From positions 53,050,321 to 53,114,320 of the forward strand of contig CM047808.1 of assembly GCA_026214975.1 (NCBI GenBank): 64,000 nt of DNA, given 5' to 3'. Under the pieces are notes generated by a model. It did not search any database and was not told where the DNA came from. It saw nothing but the letters and a program-made list of their open reading frames with translations. Positions 31,895-44,928 of the stretch are shown here, piece after piece. This DNA comes from Gentiana macrophylla (taxonomy: Eukaryota > Streptophyta > Magnoliopsida > Gentianales > Gentianaceae). Position 1 is the stretch's first letter. Every line of letters starts with the position of its first letter. Both the position numbers and the translations under genes were made by a program.

Positions 31895-32650
31895 TGATGA
31901 CGCTTAAAATAGTCTATCATACGGCATCATCATTCTGTCCATTATGAGCTAAAAGTAGTTGTTTCGACCTATAAATATTAACCATTTAAGTTGAATATCA
32001 TATGTCGGGTTTGTGAGTCGAGTAATTTGCACTTAGCGTTTATTTTCCCTATTTCGATATTATTTCGTGTGATATTTGATTATTTTCAGGATACGAAATA
32101 TTGGGCAAAGCATTGTGGGAGAATCTAGAGTGGACTGAATGAAAATATTAGGCCTAGGGTATTCCAGAACCTTCCAAGCTAAGTCGGCAGAGAGAAAAAG
32201 ACAAAACTACCCCCGGTAAACCGGGAGCTGCCGCCGACTTACCGAGAGTCCAGAATCTTCCGAAACGCATTTTCTTGGATGAGGTGTAGATCTAGGTGAT
32301 TCTAAATCGGTGTATGTAGGTATAAATAAGAGGCTTTGCCTCAGAATTCAATGTACCACACAACTATTACAAGTATTGCAATAAAAGTTCTTTGTTCTTT
32401 ATTTTCTTTATTTATGAGTTCTGGTCGGAGAGACGATGGAGTCGCCACTAGGGAGAGATCCGAGGGAGATCTACGCTCATCTTCGAGGGTATGATTTTCC
32501 TTCTTTTCCAAGATATAGATCTGTCGTTGTTCTATTCGACTAGTATGTGCTAATTGTTTATTTAATTTAATTATGTAGAAGTTAGTTTATTTTACCCCAT
32601 ATGTGTTATAGATCTAATTCGTTGGTGAAGAATCATGAAGTAGTGATTGC
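31895..32650 (+). repeat. Athila 5' LTR, first part
   Basis: It matches 59705 to about 60456 of the 3' LTR, then is cut by the nested element at 32651. It contains an 11-9-11 hairpin (32214-32244). Confidence 0.93.
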
Positions 32651-34408
32651 TGTATATACAGAAACCTGAATCCGGATCAGATCCATAATTGGATCATCAG
32701 ATCTGATTCTCAGCACCGATCGAGACGATCGATCATGCACACCGGAAGCTATTAGACTCATTTACGATATTACCACGATATGATTTGCATAATAATTTAA
32801 TCTACAAGAAGTTAGTATATTTACCACAACCGGAGAGAAATAGGCAATCGACCAAAAGGGAAAAGCCGTGATCTTCCGGATTGTATCTCCAAGCGACGAC
32901 TGGTGGACGTCGATCCTCGCCGTAGAACCTCCTCAAATATTCTCCAAGAAAAGCCCTAGGTTTTTCTTCTCTTAATGACTATAACGAGAAACTAATTTTT
33001 CTCTTCTTTTTATTTGATAAGTGGCGAAATTTGTGATGATTTATTGTGTTGGGAGGAACTCTCTTTATATAGGAAAATAACTAATCAAGAGTGAGTTATC
33101 CTTTTCACACCACAATTACCTATTCCCACAAGGAAAATATATTTGCCAAAGGAGATAATTCCCAAAAAATCAATCTCTTAATTTTCCATTAATTATCCAA
33201 CAAATAGATAATTAATTAATTACACATGTGACATAATCTAGAAAAATTTCTTTTCCTAATTTATCACAATAGGGGGGAGCCACTTATATCATTAAATTAA
33301 TAGAAAATGTCTTTTGTATTTTACATATTATTTACCAAATAAATAATATTTATTCATTAAATAGACCAACTATTTAATTTATTCTCGAGGTTCCATAAAA
33401 TAAGAAAACACTCGTGTGTTAGGAGCCAACCCGGGGACCATGGACCTATAACCAATAGCTACAATAAATTCAAAAAAATATTCATCAAACAGAATATTTC
33501 TACTTAATTCATTAATTCCGGAATTACGCCACCATAAATCCAAAACTGAACTCTATCGATTATAGATATAACTTATTCTCAAAACGTCGAGTCGAGTCGA
33601 TAAGCGTCCATTGATATAATAATTACATATAAACTAACCCTCCATAGACTATCCGTAATGAAGCGAGATTATTTCCGTAAACCTTCTTCAATACATCTTA
33701 TCCTTATTCACCATTTAACCACAAGTGATCAATTAGTTCATAAACAATACGAACTCCGCGGATCAATCAGTTTCTAGGATTAACAAATAAGGGGATTGTC
33801 TTTCTACTTCCCGCATGAAGGAATGGATTCCATATCTGTGAGACACACACTTCTCACTCATTCCAGAATAGTGCCACTGTGAAAGTGATTCGGACTGCGC
33901 CTCTTAGCGATCCTTAATGAACACATCAAACCCTATCCTGAAACAAGTAGGAGTTTGTAGTCACTTCAGGATTAAGGTTAATCCATATATGATCATCTTG
34001 TGATTTAATAAGATTTTTCAATCACGGAATTATTTGAGAAATACAGATTAAATCAGTCCAGTCCTATATGACTCTCATCATATATAATGCCCCACTTAGA
34101 CAACCAATGTCGACGGTCCGGATAAGACGGTCACACCACAAAGTGTTCTGGGCGCATTGATGGTGGTTTAATCAATAGACTCCATACTTTGATTAAGTTC
34201 ACCACGGACTAATATTTCAAGTGTATCACTATAAACTTAATCCTCGTGTGTGGCACACACTAAGTTATATGGCTACATATGATACGACTTGGGGTTTTCA
34301 GCAGTGTATTAAATATAAGCACAAAGCAAATAATAAGATGAAATCAAATCTGTCATTTATTAAATGAAAATAATTAAATAAATTATCTTTCGGGTGCTAC
34401 TTATAACA
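32651..34408 (-). repeat. LTR (3') of level-3 copia-type element, 1.76 kb
   Basis: It matches 39810-41546 with small indels, for example an extra TATA after the first four bases. Confidence 0.92.
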
Positions 34409-34563
34409 ATCTCCCACTTGCCCGTAAGGACAAGCAACAATTGTCTTTCGGGCACACTATATCTAACAATCTCCCACTTGCCCGTAAAGACAAGCAATGA
34501 TTGTTTTTAGAGCACCACACCCTTATTCTATCTATCCACAACATTCTCCCACTTGCTCTAAAG
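34409..34563 (-). repeat. Polypurine tract in triplicate
   Basis: CAATCTCCCACTTGCCCGTAA occurs at 34408-34428 and again near 34468-34488, and a shorter form ATTCTCCCACTTGCTC near 34544-34559. On the minus strand these are GCAAGTGGGAGATTG, the standard copia polypurine tract. The first two are within a duplicated block of about 60 bp that includes GACAAGCAA. Confidence 0.85.
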
Positions 34564-35066
34564 AATATGAGACATATCTCCTAATTTCATACCCGCCAAG
34601 CGCTTATCAGTGACATTAGATGCCATACGACTTGGTAAACTGATCAGCTAGGTTGTCGGCTCGAGGCGATCTTTAGGACCGAAACGTCGCCTCTTCACAC
34701 GGTCTGTCTGGTCAGGTGGTACTTCCTCTCAATATGCTTTTGACCTCTTGTGACTATGAAGAACATTTGCATGAGCTACCTCTAAACTGTTTTCACAGAA
34801 AAAATGGTATCGGCTCATCGGGACTTGGAATCACTTCCCGGTCCAGCAGAGAACTTCTCAAGCCATACTGCCACTTTAGCTGCTCCAAAAGCTGCTATGT
34901 ATTCGACTAACAGAGTCAAATTTGGCAGTGCTGGATTGCTGCAGACTATAGCTCCATCACTATGAGTAAACACTGAGCCTGAGATCGATTCATGATCATC
35001 CTTAATCATACTAATAATCAGAATCAGTGTAGTCAACAACACTCTGGTTTGCACCCGAATACACAA
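34564..35066 (-). pseudogene. copia RNase H relic with pol end
   Basis: Minus-strand codons resemble copia RNase H: DDHESISGSVFTHSDGA (usual D..KSTSGYVF.LGGGA), ALPNLTLLVEYIAAFGAAK (usual QPTVALSTTEAEY.A...A.K), and AVWLEKF. Past a frameshift come codons for HKRSK and ERKYHL, and EDNLADQFTK-like and MG...YMSHIL remnants before the purine tract. This shows the element is of copia descent. The enzyme's acidic residues are mostly lost. It lies in the correct 3' position for copia pol on the minus strand. Confidence 0.8.
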
Positions 35067-38000
35067 GCATATGATACCTCGTTCTCTAAAGATACTTGAG
35101 GATGCACTATACTACTTTCAATGCTTGATTCCAAGATTCGACCATTATTGACTTTTAATAACCTGACTTTCTCTATCCAAAAGAGAATCTATCTCATTTT
35201 CTCTATATCCAAAGATTTGAGTGAATTATTCCGTGAGGGGTTGGGTAGGAAACCTCAAATCTAGCATTCGAAAACGCATCATTATCTTAACAATAAGATG
35301 AATGGGATACTGCCACAACTTGTTTTCATTAATTCGACCGAATCAAATTCTAAGAATATAGTCCACTTCTCTGATACAGAGATGCTTTGGCTCGTCAGTT
35401 CTTGACTTCAGATAACACACTCATATTGTCCACAACTGTTGTAGTGTCACCTTTCATTAACACTAACGTCTACTACTTTACCAATATTGATTCTCTGGTC
35501 TACAAAAGACTCATCAATATTCTGGTCAAGCCCACATATATCAAACATGTGGCTTTTAATGACCTAGCGGTTTGCTTTAATCCACCAATGGATATAAGCA
35601 TACACAGTCAATCTGCCATTGGCTTTGAGCTAAAAAATTCCTTCTCTGAATGAATTCAAGCTCCTCTGTACGGCAAAAAAGTTTCAGGGCATCACCTCTG
35701 GTAATCTTTCTTCTTTCCATGGAGTCAAGCAAGGCTGAATGATGAGAGAGTTTAGGGCATCACCCTTATTGAACTATCTACTTCTCAGGGAATCACCCCT
35801 AGACCACTTGGCTTTGCTTTGAAGGATAAACATTCCCATTCATTTGACTCATTTTCACGTAGGTCCAATTTCTCCCACTAGGCCTGAGACACTCAGGTGG
35901 TTCTTCAAGATTGTGAACAGAACTGGGGTACCTAAACTCCATTTACAGGTTTATGGCTTTAAACCAACCTCCTTTTGTCACAATCCTATACAGCCCTTCC
36001 AAAAGGACCATAGGTGATCAATCACCCTAAGCAGGCTGTAAAGACTGCATAATCACAGAGGGTCAATGGTTAGACCATACTCCCACTACATTTGGGTGGA
36101 TCGATATTCTGATCTAGTTCAGTAGTATTTATCAGTGTTATCCCCAACAACCAATGTTGGATGTGGTTTGATTAAATCAGATAGTAACACCTTGAGTAAC
36201 TGTACTTTAAGGTCTATGGTTGTTATCTAAACATTCTTTTAGAAAGGATGCAATTGTGTAACCGTCACTATCCGATCTTAAGAATCTTATAACCAACCAT
36301 TACTCATTGCATTAAGATATTGCATGAACAGTCACCATCTGAATGTGTATGCAAAATCTCCAGTCCTACCTTCAATCACCAAGTGCTAAACGCCTCTATT
36401 TACGGAAGTGGAGTAAACATAGTTCACTCCTTATCCATAAATTCATAAGCACCTTCTAGGTAGACTTCTTGGTATTACATAATAATGTAAACCGTTATTT
36501 TGCAACTAATATCTTAATTGAGTTAAGCAGTGTAATGTAGCATATCAATAACTATACAAGACAATATATGGTTTATCCTTTCAGTGAAATTGTTTCACCC
36601 GGAGGTAGGCCGGGCATCAATTCCAAAAACTATACTATAGCCTATACTGAGCATGGAATACTCGTTTCTCTGGTTATATCGGAGATTCCTCCAAATATAG
36701 ATAAATTAATTGGCGTTTGGAGTAGTCGTTAGACAAAGTGTCTACCACTCATAAGCTCCAACTAGCTTGTATTCTTCATAAGAACCCGAAGGACAATATG
36801 AACAACCTGTGATACTTCATCAGCTCTATTACCCTTTCCAAATTGAAAGGTTACTTAGTCATTTTTCCTTTGAGACAGTGTTCTTAGACTGGGAGATAGG
36901 AATCACCCTTAGCCAGTCTTCAGATCTTATCTTTAGGATATATGCACTAACAAATAGATGCTGAAGAATCATTTATCTAAATACGGAAACCATTTGTCTT
37001 AAAAGTTTATGATGTGTTACATATACCTTTTCAGCATTACTTAGTGATTTTGACTTTATCAGACAAAAGTCCGAGTCTCAGAATCGTATACAAATGTCAT
37101 ATTCACCCTTTTTAAGGCAACTATATTATCGATTTGAAGGTGAATCCATTCGTTCCAACAAATATGAAAAAACAGAAATTAAATTTCTACAATATTCAAG
37201 GTTTAAAATCCAAAATTTGTTTCTTTATATCACTCCCACTATCTCAGCTGAAATAACTGCCCGTTTTCTACTCTTTAATCATTAATGCCTAGCTACCTTG
37301 TTCTTACAAAAGAACTTAGCTTTCTGGTCATAATCCCGGTTAAGAAAGTCTTTAAGGATTCATAGATAGTGATCCGAAATCACTTTCCTTATCCTTTATT
37401 TTCTTTTATTAATATTTCGGTTTAGCCTTTAACTTATTTAGTTTAGATGACTTACAATTGTAGACATTCGGCTTCCCATTCTTGGCTTTCTTTAAAGGAA
37501 ATAGCCGTGAACTAGCACTTCATTTGAGTAGCCACTACTCATGAACTGTGGGATGTCTTAGTGAGATTGATACCAAATCATTCTCATCATCTTTTGAACT
37601 AATTTTGTTTTGGCTCTCGTTCAACACAAGTGACAGCAGTGACTTTCTTGTCACTTAAGTTTGAAGGCTCAAGAGGAGAATCGCCTACCGAAAATTAATT
37701 GCATTCTCGATTAACAGGTTCAACGTTCTTATTAATTTTCCACTTTTACGAAGTCATCATTAGTCAATTTATCGTGTTTAACAGTTTAGATACCTTGAGA
37801 TGATATTTGTTACGAAAATAAATAATGACAAAAATGTAAATCAAATCATACACCACAACATATAATAATTTTAGGAATAATAAACGTGATGTCATGCATG
37901 CAGTTTATCCTACCATTCCAAGGATTTAATCTCACACCTCTGCGCCGCGACGGGTAGGTCAAAGAGAGACGATTAAATTGAGACAATCTCTGTCAACAAT

Positions 38001-39782
38001 TAAGCGAGAATCGAGACATCCCGATTTAATTGTTGATTACCTTCCTTTTCAGACCAAGATATTTCCAAAAATACCCTTTAGAGTGTGACCCTCTGCTTTG
38101 ATTTTTAAGTAGACCCTGAGTATGCCGCCGAAGCGTATGTTAGTGACCCGACGAGTACTCAAAATCCTATCCTTTCGGAAACCAAGCGTTGAATTTTGAT
38201 AGCGGTGAAGGCCATCCGAAGGGGGCCAAAATCAAAGCGGCACGAGGCGTCACCATTCTCTCACGGTGCTTGTGTTAACAGTGGAGGCCGAGGGGTCGGT
38301 TGTCACCTTCCCCGCTCCCACTCGTTATTTTGAAAATTAGGTAGTTCATCGGTTCCAATACCGTCTAACTAGTGTCACTATATCCAGGATCATTCAATTT
38401 TATGGATTAAAGTTCCTTTGTGTAAAAACTACACAAATAAAATTCACAAAGAATTTTATAATCCTAATATATTAGGACTTATGAATTTCCCACCAAATCG
38501 AAAAACAATTAATCACAAATTTAAAGCTTCCACTAGTTTATCGGTTCCAAATACCGTCTAACTGGTGACACTATATTCATGAATTTCTAATTTGTCGATT
38601 ATTTAGAAATCTCTTGTGTAGTCACTCACAACAAAAAAATTCACCAATGAATTTTAAAGTCCTAATTTTATCATGATAAAAATTTAGGATCTCAGAATTT
38701 TCCAATTATCGAAACAATAAATAATGAAAAGCAATCACCAACTTATCGTTGCCAAATACCGTCTTGTTGGTGTCCAATTTTTCATGATTTTCCGATTTTT
38801 GATTATCAAAATTAAATCCTCAAAGAATTTTAGATCCAAAAATTAAATTTACCCCGTAAATTTTATTTCTATCATGTGAATTTTATATCCCGATAAAATT
38901 CCATTTCCTTTAATTAATTTAATTTATTATTATTCTAAATTAATTATCGTGTTCATACATGTCTAATTAATGTCAATATTAATTTTCTACATGCATGCAT
39001 ATGCTAGGAGTGAAATTCATGAATATGATACATGGCATGGTTATATTACATAAATAATCATACAAGAAAATAAATACGAAAAATAAACCACTGAGGTGGA
39101 CCGTTGGTACCTCTGTATCTAATCTATAAATAAATAAACACTAAGCATAGAATAAAAGTTAATCTACTATATTCTTCAGCCGCTTCAGGTATTTACTTTT
39201 CTGCTCTTATTCATTTATAAAAAATTGCTCCAGCTAAGTTGGTAAGAGTCTTTTCTTCCTTCATCACCACCCGAGTTTGAATCCTTGCAGTAGCATCTAC
39301 CCCTCCCCCTCCACCCCCCCTTTTATTTTTCTTTTTTGCTTCGTTTTTAATTTTTTTTCGTTCGTATTTTAAATTTTTTTTTTCGTTCGTATTTTATTTA
39401 TTTATTTTCGTTTTGAACAGAAAAAAATAAAATAAAATCGAACAACGAAAGGAAAACAACTCGGGTCTGCGCACAATTGAACCTGTGTCTTGACCACTAT
39501 GCCACTACTTTTATTCTTCACAATCTTCTTCCAAATTAAATTTAAATACCTCTCCGCCGAATTAAAAGAAATTGCAGAAAATTAAAGTTGCAAAAATAAA
39601 TTACATGACATCCAATAGCCGGAAAAACGGGTTTACAATAGATCTAACGGTAAACAAATACCAACGCTAATCCATCTCGTCAACCAAAACATTCAATCGC
39701 ACAGAAAAAATTAAACGATGCAATTTTATTCTATTCCACTCCTTATTAATTAATTATGCAATCAATATCGCAAAATCGTTTT
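35067..39782 (-). mobile_element. Internal region without recognisable genes
   Basis: About 4.7 kb of AT-rich sequence between the RNase H relic and the primer site. Short ACTCCCACT phrases recur (about 35873, 36080, 37237). A block at 38090-38340 has GC-rich CGACGAGTAC and CCGCTCCCACTCG. Imperfect repeats of ATCGGTTCCAA.TACCGTCTAACT occur near 38348 and 38540, with a third near 38750. No gag or pol frame was found. Confidence 0.6.
39228..39510. repeat. Two tRNA-like (SINE head-like) modules in opposite orientation
   Basis: At 39230-39284 CCAGCTAAGTTGGTAAGAG and GAGTTTGAATCC resemble pol III A and B boxes on the plus strand. At 39473-39504 the other strand has TGGCATAGTGGTCAAG and GGTTCAATTG in the same arrangement. 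Between them lie T-rich and then A-rich tracts with CGTTCGTATTTTA repeats. No functional tRNA fold is claimed; they may be decayed tRNA-derived SINEs. Confidence 0.45.
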
Positions 39783-39800
39783 AACCTGGCTCCGATACCA
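39783..39800 (-). other. Primer-binding site of level-3 copia-type element
   Basis: On the minus strand TGGTATCGGAGCCAGGTT, nearly identical to the tRNA-Met-complementary sequence. Nine bases separate it from the LTR at 39810, more than usual. Confidence 0.9.
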
Positions 39801-39809
39801 CATGCCAGA

Positions 39810-41546
39810 TGTACAGAAACCCGAATCCGGATCCGATACTTAATTGGATCGTTAGATCTGATTCTCAGCACCGATCGAGACGCTCGATCATGCACAGCGG
39901 AAGCTACGAATTAGACTCGTTTACGATTTTACCACGATATGATTCGCATAATAAATTAATCTACAAGAAGGTTAGTAGATTTACCCCAACCGGAGAGAAA
40001 TAGGCAATCGACCAAAGGGAGAAGCCGTGATCTTCCGGATTGTTTCTCCAAGCGACTACTGGTGGACGTCGATCCTCGCTGTAGATCCTCCTCGAATATG
40101 CTCTTAATGACAAGAACGAGAAACTAATTTTTCTCTTCTTTTTGTTTGATAAGTGGCGAAATTTGTGATGATTTATTGTGTTGGGAGAAACTCTCTTTAT
40201 ATAGGAAAATAACTAGTGAAGAGAGAGTTACCATTTTCACACCACAATTACCTATTCCCACAAGGAAAAGATATTTAGCAAAAGATAAGAGATAATTCCC
40301 AAAACATCAATCTCTTATTTTTCCATTAATTATCTAACAAATAAATAATTAATTAATTACACATATGACATAATATAGGAAAATTTCTTTTCCTAATTTA
40401 ACACAATAGGGGGGGCGCCACTTATATCATTAAATTAATAGAAAATGTCTTTTCTGTTTCACATATTATTTACCAAATAAATAATATTTCATATTCATTA
40501 AATAAACCAAATATATAATTTATTCTCGAGGTTCCAAAAACACTCGCGTGTTAGGAGCCAACCCGGGGACCATGGATCTATAACCAGTAGCTACAATAAA
40601 TTAAATAAAATATTCATCGAACATAATATTTCTACTTAATTCATTAATTCTTGAATTACGCCACCATAAATCTGAAACTGAACTCTATCGATTCTAGATA
40701 TAAGTTATTCTCAAAACGCCGAGTCGTGTCGATAAGCGTCCATTGATATAATCATTACATATAAACTAACCCTCCATTGACTATCCGTAATAAAACGGGA
40801 TTATTTCCGTAAACCTTCTTCAATACATCTTATCCTTATTTACCATTAACCCACTAGTGATCAATTAGTTCATAACCAATATGAACTCCGCGGATTGATC
40901 AGTTTCTAGGATTAACAAATAAGGGGATTGTCTTTCTACTTCCCGCAGGAAGGAATGGATTTCATATCTGTGAGACACACACTTCTCACTCATTCCAGAA
41001 TAGTGCTACCGTGAAAGTGATTCGGACTGCGCCTCTTAGCGATCCTTAACGAACACATCAAACCCTATCATGAAACAAGTAGGAGTCTGTTATCACTTCA
41101 GGATTAAGGTTAATCCATATATGATCATCTTGTGATTTGATAAGATTTCTCAATCACGGAATTATATGAGAAATGCAGAGTAAATCGGTCCAGTCCTATA
41201 TGACTCGATCTCATCGTATATAAATGCCCCACTTAGACAACCAATGTCGACGGTCCGGATAAGACGGTCACACCACAAAGTGTTCTAGACGCATTAATGG
41301 TGGTTTAATCAATAGACCCCATACTTTGATTAAGTTAACCACGGACTAACATTTAAAGTGTATCACCATAAACTTAATCCTCATGTGTGTCACACACTAA
41401 GTTATATAGCTACATATGATATGACTTGGGGTTTTCAGTAGTGTATTAAATATAGACACAAAGCAAATAATAAGATAAAATAAAATATGTCATTTATTAA
41501 ATAAAAACAATTACATAAATTGTCTTTCGACGCTACTTCCTATAGT
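39810..41546 (-). repeat. LTR (5') of level-3 copia-type element, 1.74 kb
   Basis: It matches 32651-34408. The end near CTTCCTATAGT is altered relative to CTTATAACA in the other copy, so the exact terminal base is uncertain by a few positions. Confidence 0.9.
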
Positions 41547-42246
41547 GATGCGTTCTTCAGATCTACGACGGTCTATATCGCTAGATCTGAATACCTAGTG
41601 AATTATTAATTCATGATAATCGGCGCCAGCTACGTTGATCAATAGATTTAATTTACATGTTAGTAGCCTAATCAACTATTTGCATGTCATCGTAAATTAG
41701 CATGAAGTACTGATTGTGAAATGTTAATTAGGACCTTGTTTTGATGGACCCTAGGAACATGCTAATCCATGTCAATAGCTGCCTAGGAGGGTTAGCGGTA
41801 TGGGTTAACGCTCAATACTGGCAACTCTAGTTCTTTATGCGTATGGTCCATTACGGACCAATTAAGGAGGGTAGCTTGCATATAGATTGTCTACTACAAT
41901 GGTCGGAGTAGATAGGGTTAGGAGTTGTACCCATAGCTGATGATGAATTAAAATTTACCATTGGGGAGGACTATTGAATGTGTGGGGGGAATATCTAATT
42001 ACTCATAATTGAACTAATACATTAGAAACTCTTGTTTGCTCTGTGTGAACTAGCGTAGTCTTATTAGTGTGTGAGACAAAATTTACTACTGTCTAGATTA
42101 TAGTTGGTCGTAGACCGTTATTTGTGACAAGTTTAATCTTGATAATTTGACGTTCTTATGAGTCTCTGTGGGACCGACCTTGACTCGCCAGTACTATACT
42201 ACGATAAACCTAGTCTTATTGCTAGTAAGTGTTTTGCATGCGATCA
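41547..42246 (+). repeat. Athila 5' LTR, second part
   Basis: It continues the match to 3' LTR positions from about 60450 to 61157, with GACGGTCTATATCGCTAGATC and GAGTCTCTGTGGGA shared, and ends GCGATCA. Confidence 0.93.
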
Positions 42247-42254
42247 AGATTTTC

Positions 42255-42273
42255 TGAAGCCATTGCCGGGGAC
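42255..42273 (+). other. Athila primer-binding site, tRNA-Asp type
   Basis: TGAAGCCATTGCCGGGGAC is three changes from TGGCGCCGTTGCCGGGGAC, complementary to the 3' end of plant tRNA-Asp, the primer used by Athila/Tat elements. Eight bases separate it from the LTR. Confidence 0.85.
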
Positions 42274-42688
42274 TCGTGTCAAGAATACTTTTTATTTGAG
42301 ATTGAGTGTTTGTATATATTCGATTCTGTTCAATTGAGTCTGTTTTATAGTCTATTTATATTGAAGTCGTATAGAGTCAGTTATGTTGAAATCTGGAAAA
42401 AAAATTGCATCCGGTTTATCTGGGGTATACCGCGGTAAATTGGGGGTCCCGATTTGGCAGAACCAGTTCTGTTAGTTCAGCATCGAGTCAGTAGTCAGAG
42501 TCTGTATTTTTTAGTCTGCCAGGCATGCGTAACAGTTGCCGAGGCAAGTCACTAACTTTTTGTTTTCTTTTTGTGTCTTGTAGTACGCTACACGAAGTCC
42601 AGCATCCAAACTCGAGAGATTCATAACTGAGATTGAAAAGTTTGCTAGACAAAAGATAAAAGAAGCTTGAGAGAATACTGTTAGGCTG

Positions 42689-44157
42689 GTGGACGACGTG
42701 AGCTCACAAGAAGGGGATCACCCCAAAAAGGAGGAAGAAATTCCACTTTTGGAGGATACAGATAACACCATGGCAGAGAATAGACAAAACGGAAGAGTAA
42801 ATGGAGAAAGAGTTGTGGTACAAGAAGATAGAAGAACTCTACAAAGTTATGCAATCTTCGATGGATCGAGCAGATTTAAGCGGCGATTGTTCGATCGAGA
42901 GAATGCGGTTGAGATCTTTCACCGAAGCCAAACGTGATACAAATGGTGACTAATAACACTACCTTCCATGGAGTACCAAACAAAGAGCCAAGTGTACACG
43001 TCACTAACTTCTTGGAGCTAGTCAGCACAGTCAAACCAGCAGGAATGCGTGAAGATAACATTAAGCTGAAGTTGTTTCCATTCACTGTGAAAGACAAAGC
43101 GAAGATATGGTTATTGTCTCTAGCACCATGATTGATCCAAACTTGGACCATCTATTGTAGAATTTATGAAAAAGTACTGCCCGCCTGGGAAGTCATTACA
43201 AATGAGACAAGATATCATGAATTTCAAGAAAAACCCACTGACACTTTTGAAGAAGCTTGGGAAAGATTTAAGGAAGCACAAGGAGATGCCCTCACCATGA
43301 TATCACTTTGCTCGTACGAATGCATAGTTTCTATCATGGATTACGGCCTAGTGAACAAATGAGAGTAGATGCATCAAGCAATGGATGTTTTGCATTGCTA
43401 TCACCTGAAGAAGCTGAAGAGAAATTGGAGTAAATCGCACTTACAAGTCATTGGGGAATGCATCAAATTGAGACAGCCAAAGTAGCTAAAGGAATATTTG
43501 AAGAAGATACTTCTCAAAAGATCTTATATATACCAGCTAATGGAAATGAATGAGAAGATAGATAGCATGCAAGATTGCATTGCCAAGGTTGAGAAAGTTC
43601 AAGAAATCGAAGCAACCAACACCGAGGATGAACTATATAGGGAGGCAAGGAAATCCTTATGGGGGCGGATATCGCCCAGATTCTCATGACCACCCTGGTT
43701 TTCGACTGAGTGACCCTACTAGGGGTTTTTAACAAAATGACTCTACATATGGAGAGAGACCAAGACAAATTGGTGGATTTATGCCTCAATTCAACATGGT
43801 TGGGAAGCAGCCATGGATAAAATGAGCTCAACTGTGACCGATACTGTCAATCAACTTACTAAATCCATGACTGAGATGAATACAAACTTCACCACATATT
43901 GTCAGAAGAATGATACCAGACTGACCAATCATGAAGCCTTGGTTCAAAATTTGTCGCACCAAGTGAGGCAGATAGCCAAACAAGTGTCAGCCTGTCCTCC
44001 GGGACGATTTCCAAGTAAAATTGATAAAAATACGAAGGACGTGAATGCAATCATGACTAGAAGCGGTAAGGAACTGCCTGGACCAGTTATACCAATTGTC
44101 CTGGGAGAATCAGAAAGCATCAGCAGCGTTAACATAGCAGAATCAGGAGAAAAATAG
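42689..44157 (+). pseudogene. Athila gag pseudogene
   Basis: The N-terminal part is Glu/Asp-rich (MDDVSSQEGDHPKKEEEIPL; the first codon is GTG, so the true start is unclear). The core follows in pieces: TTFHGVPNKEPSVHVTNFLE, VKPAGMREDNIKLKLFPF, TVKDKAKIWLLSLAP, then after a stop YHEFQEKPTDTFEEAWERFK. This is the Athila gag core. The C-terminal part is at 43813-44157, with FTTYCQKNDTRLTNHEALVQ, LSHQVRQIAKQVSACPPGRFPSKI and NAIMTRSGK. Those blocks precede the protease in this lineage. At least four frame breaks are present. Gag would form the cytoplasmic virus-like particle. Confidence 0.9.
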
Positions 44158-44161
44158 GGGC

Positions 44162-44192
44162 CGGTAAATCGGGACACCACGCCGATTTACCG
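44162..44192 (+). repeat. 11-9-11 hairpin
   Basis: CGGTAAATCGG and CCGATTTACCG are perfect inverted arms around a 9-base loop. The same layout, with changed bases, occurs in the 5' LTR at 32214-32244. Confidence 0.8.
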
Positions 44193-44390
44193 AGCGTCTG
44201 AAAAATTAGCAGACGAGCATACAATAGGTAAGTCTTCACGAATCCTACTACTTTACCCTATCCCGCTAGGAGATATAAACCAAACAATGATGATGCTCGT
44301 TGCAAAAAGTTCATAGAAGTGTTTAAGAAGTTGCAACTGAATATACATTTGATAGAAGCTCTGGCCGGAACGCCAGAGTATACGTAATTC

Positions 44391-44813
44391 TTGAAAGAAG
44401 AAATCTCTACTAATAGGAAATTTTTAGACCTCGAGACTATTTGCCTTAACGAGGAATGCTCCACAGTTTTGCAATGCAAAATGCCTCCTAAGAGTAAAGA
44501 CCCTGGGAGTTCCCTCAGACCTTGCACAATTGGAGGAGTGTTCCTAAACAAAGCATTATGTGACCTTGGAGCCAGTGTCAATTTAATTCCACTCTCCATC
44601 TTTCATAAGTTATGCATGAAAGAGTTGAAAAAAACATTTATAACCCTTCAGTTGGCTGATAGGTCTATGAAGCAACCGTGTGAAGTGGTGGAAGATATTC
44701 TGGTGAAAGTTGAGAAGTTTGTATTCCTCATAGACTTTGTAGTGCTAGATATGGAAGCTAACCGCGCACGATGTTTCACTGATCTTAGGAAGACCTTTCC
44801 TAGAAACAAGTAA
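44391..44813 (+). pseudogene. Athila protease pseudogene
   Basis: The frame has CKMPPKSKDPGSSLRPCTIG, then ALCDLGASVNLIPLSIFHKL, followed by ITLQLADRS and VLVKVEKFVFLIDFVVLDME. Athila proteases use DLGAS where most retropepsins have DTGA/DSGA, so the active-site motif is present. The usual C-terminal segment (PI.LGRPFL.T) is broken, since RCFTDLRKTF replaces it after a frameshift near 44770. The protease would process the Gag-Pol polyprotein. The solo LTR at 44929 separates it from RT. Confidence 0.9.
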
Positions 44814-44928
44814 AACCTTGATAGACGTTCATAAGGGTGAATTGATTCTGAGAGTGAATAAGGACAGAGTAGTATTCAATGTGCCATAGACGAGCTTGTT
44901 TTAGAACTATATCAGCAAGTGGCATTAG

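Larger units (their letters stand above)
32651..41546 (-). mobile_element. Level-3 decayed copia-type element in Athila 5' LTR
   Basis: LTRs at 32651-34408 and 39810-41546 align end to end (ACAGAAACC start, TTTCG..GCTACTT near the end). A tRNA-Met primer site precedes the right one on the minus strand, and polypurine tracts adjoin the left one. The target sequences GATTGC (left) and GATGC (right) match the uninterrupted 3' LTR (TTATTGCATTC near 60450) only approximately, so the duplication has decayed. A copia RNase H relic lies at 34600-35066. The remaining internal 4.7 kb has no recognisable frames. Confidence 0.88.
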
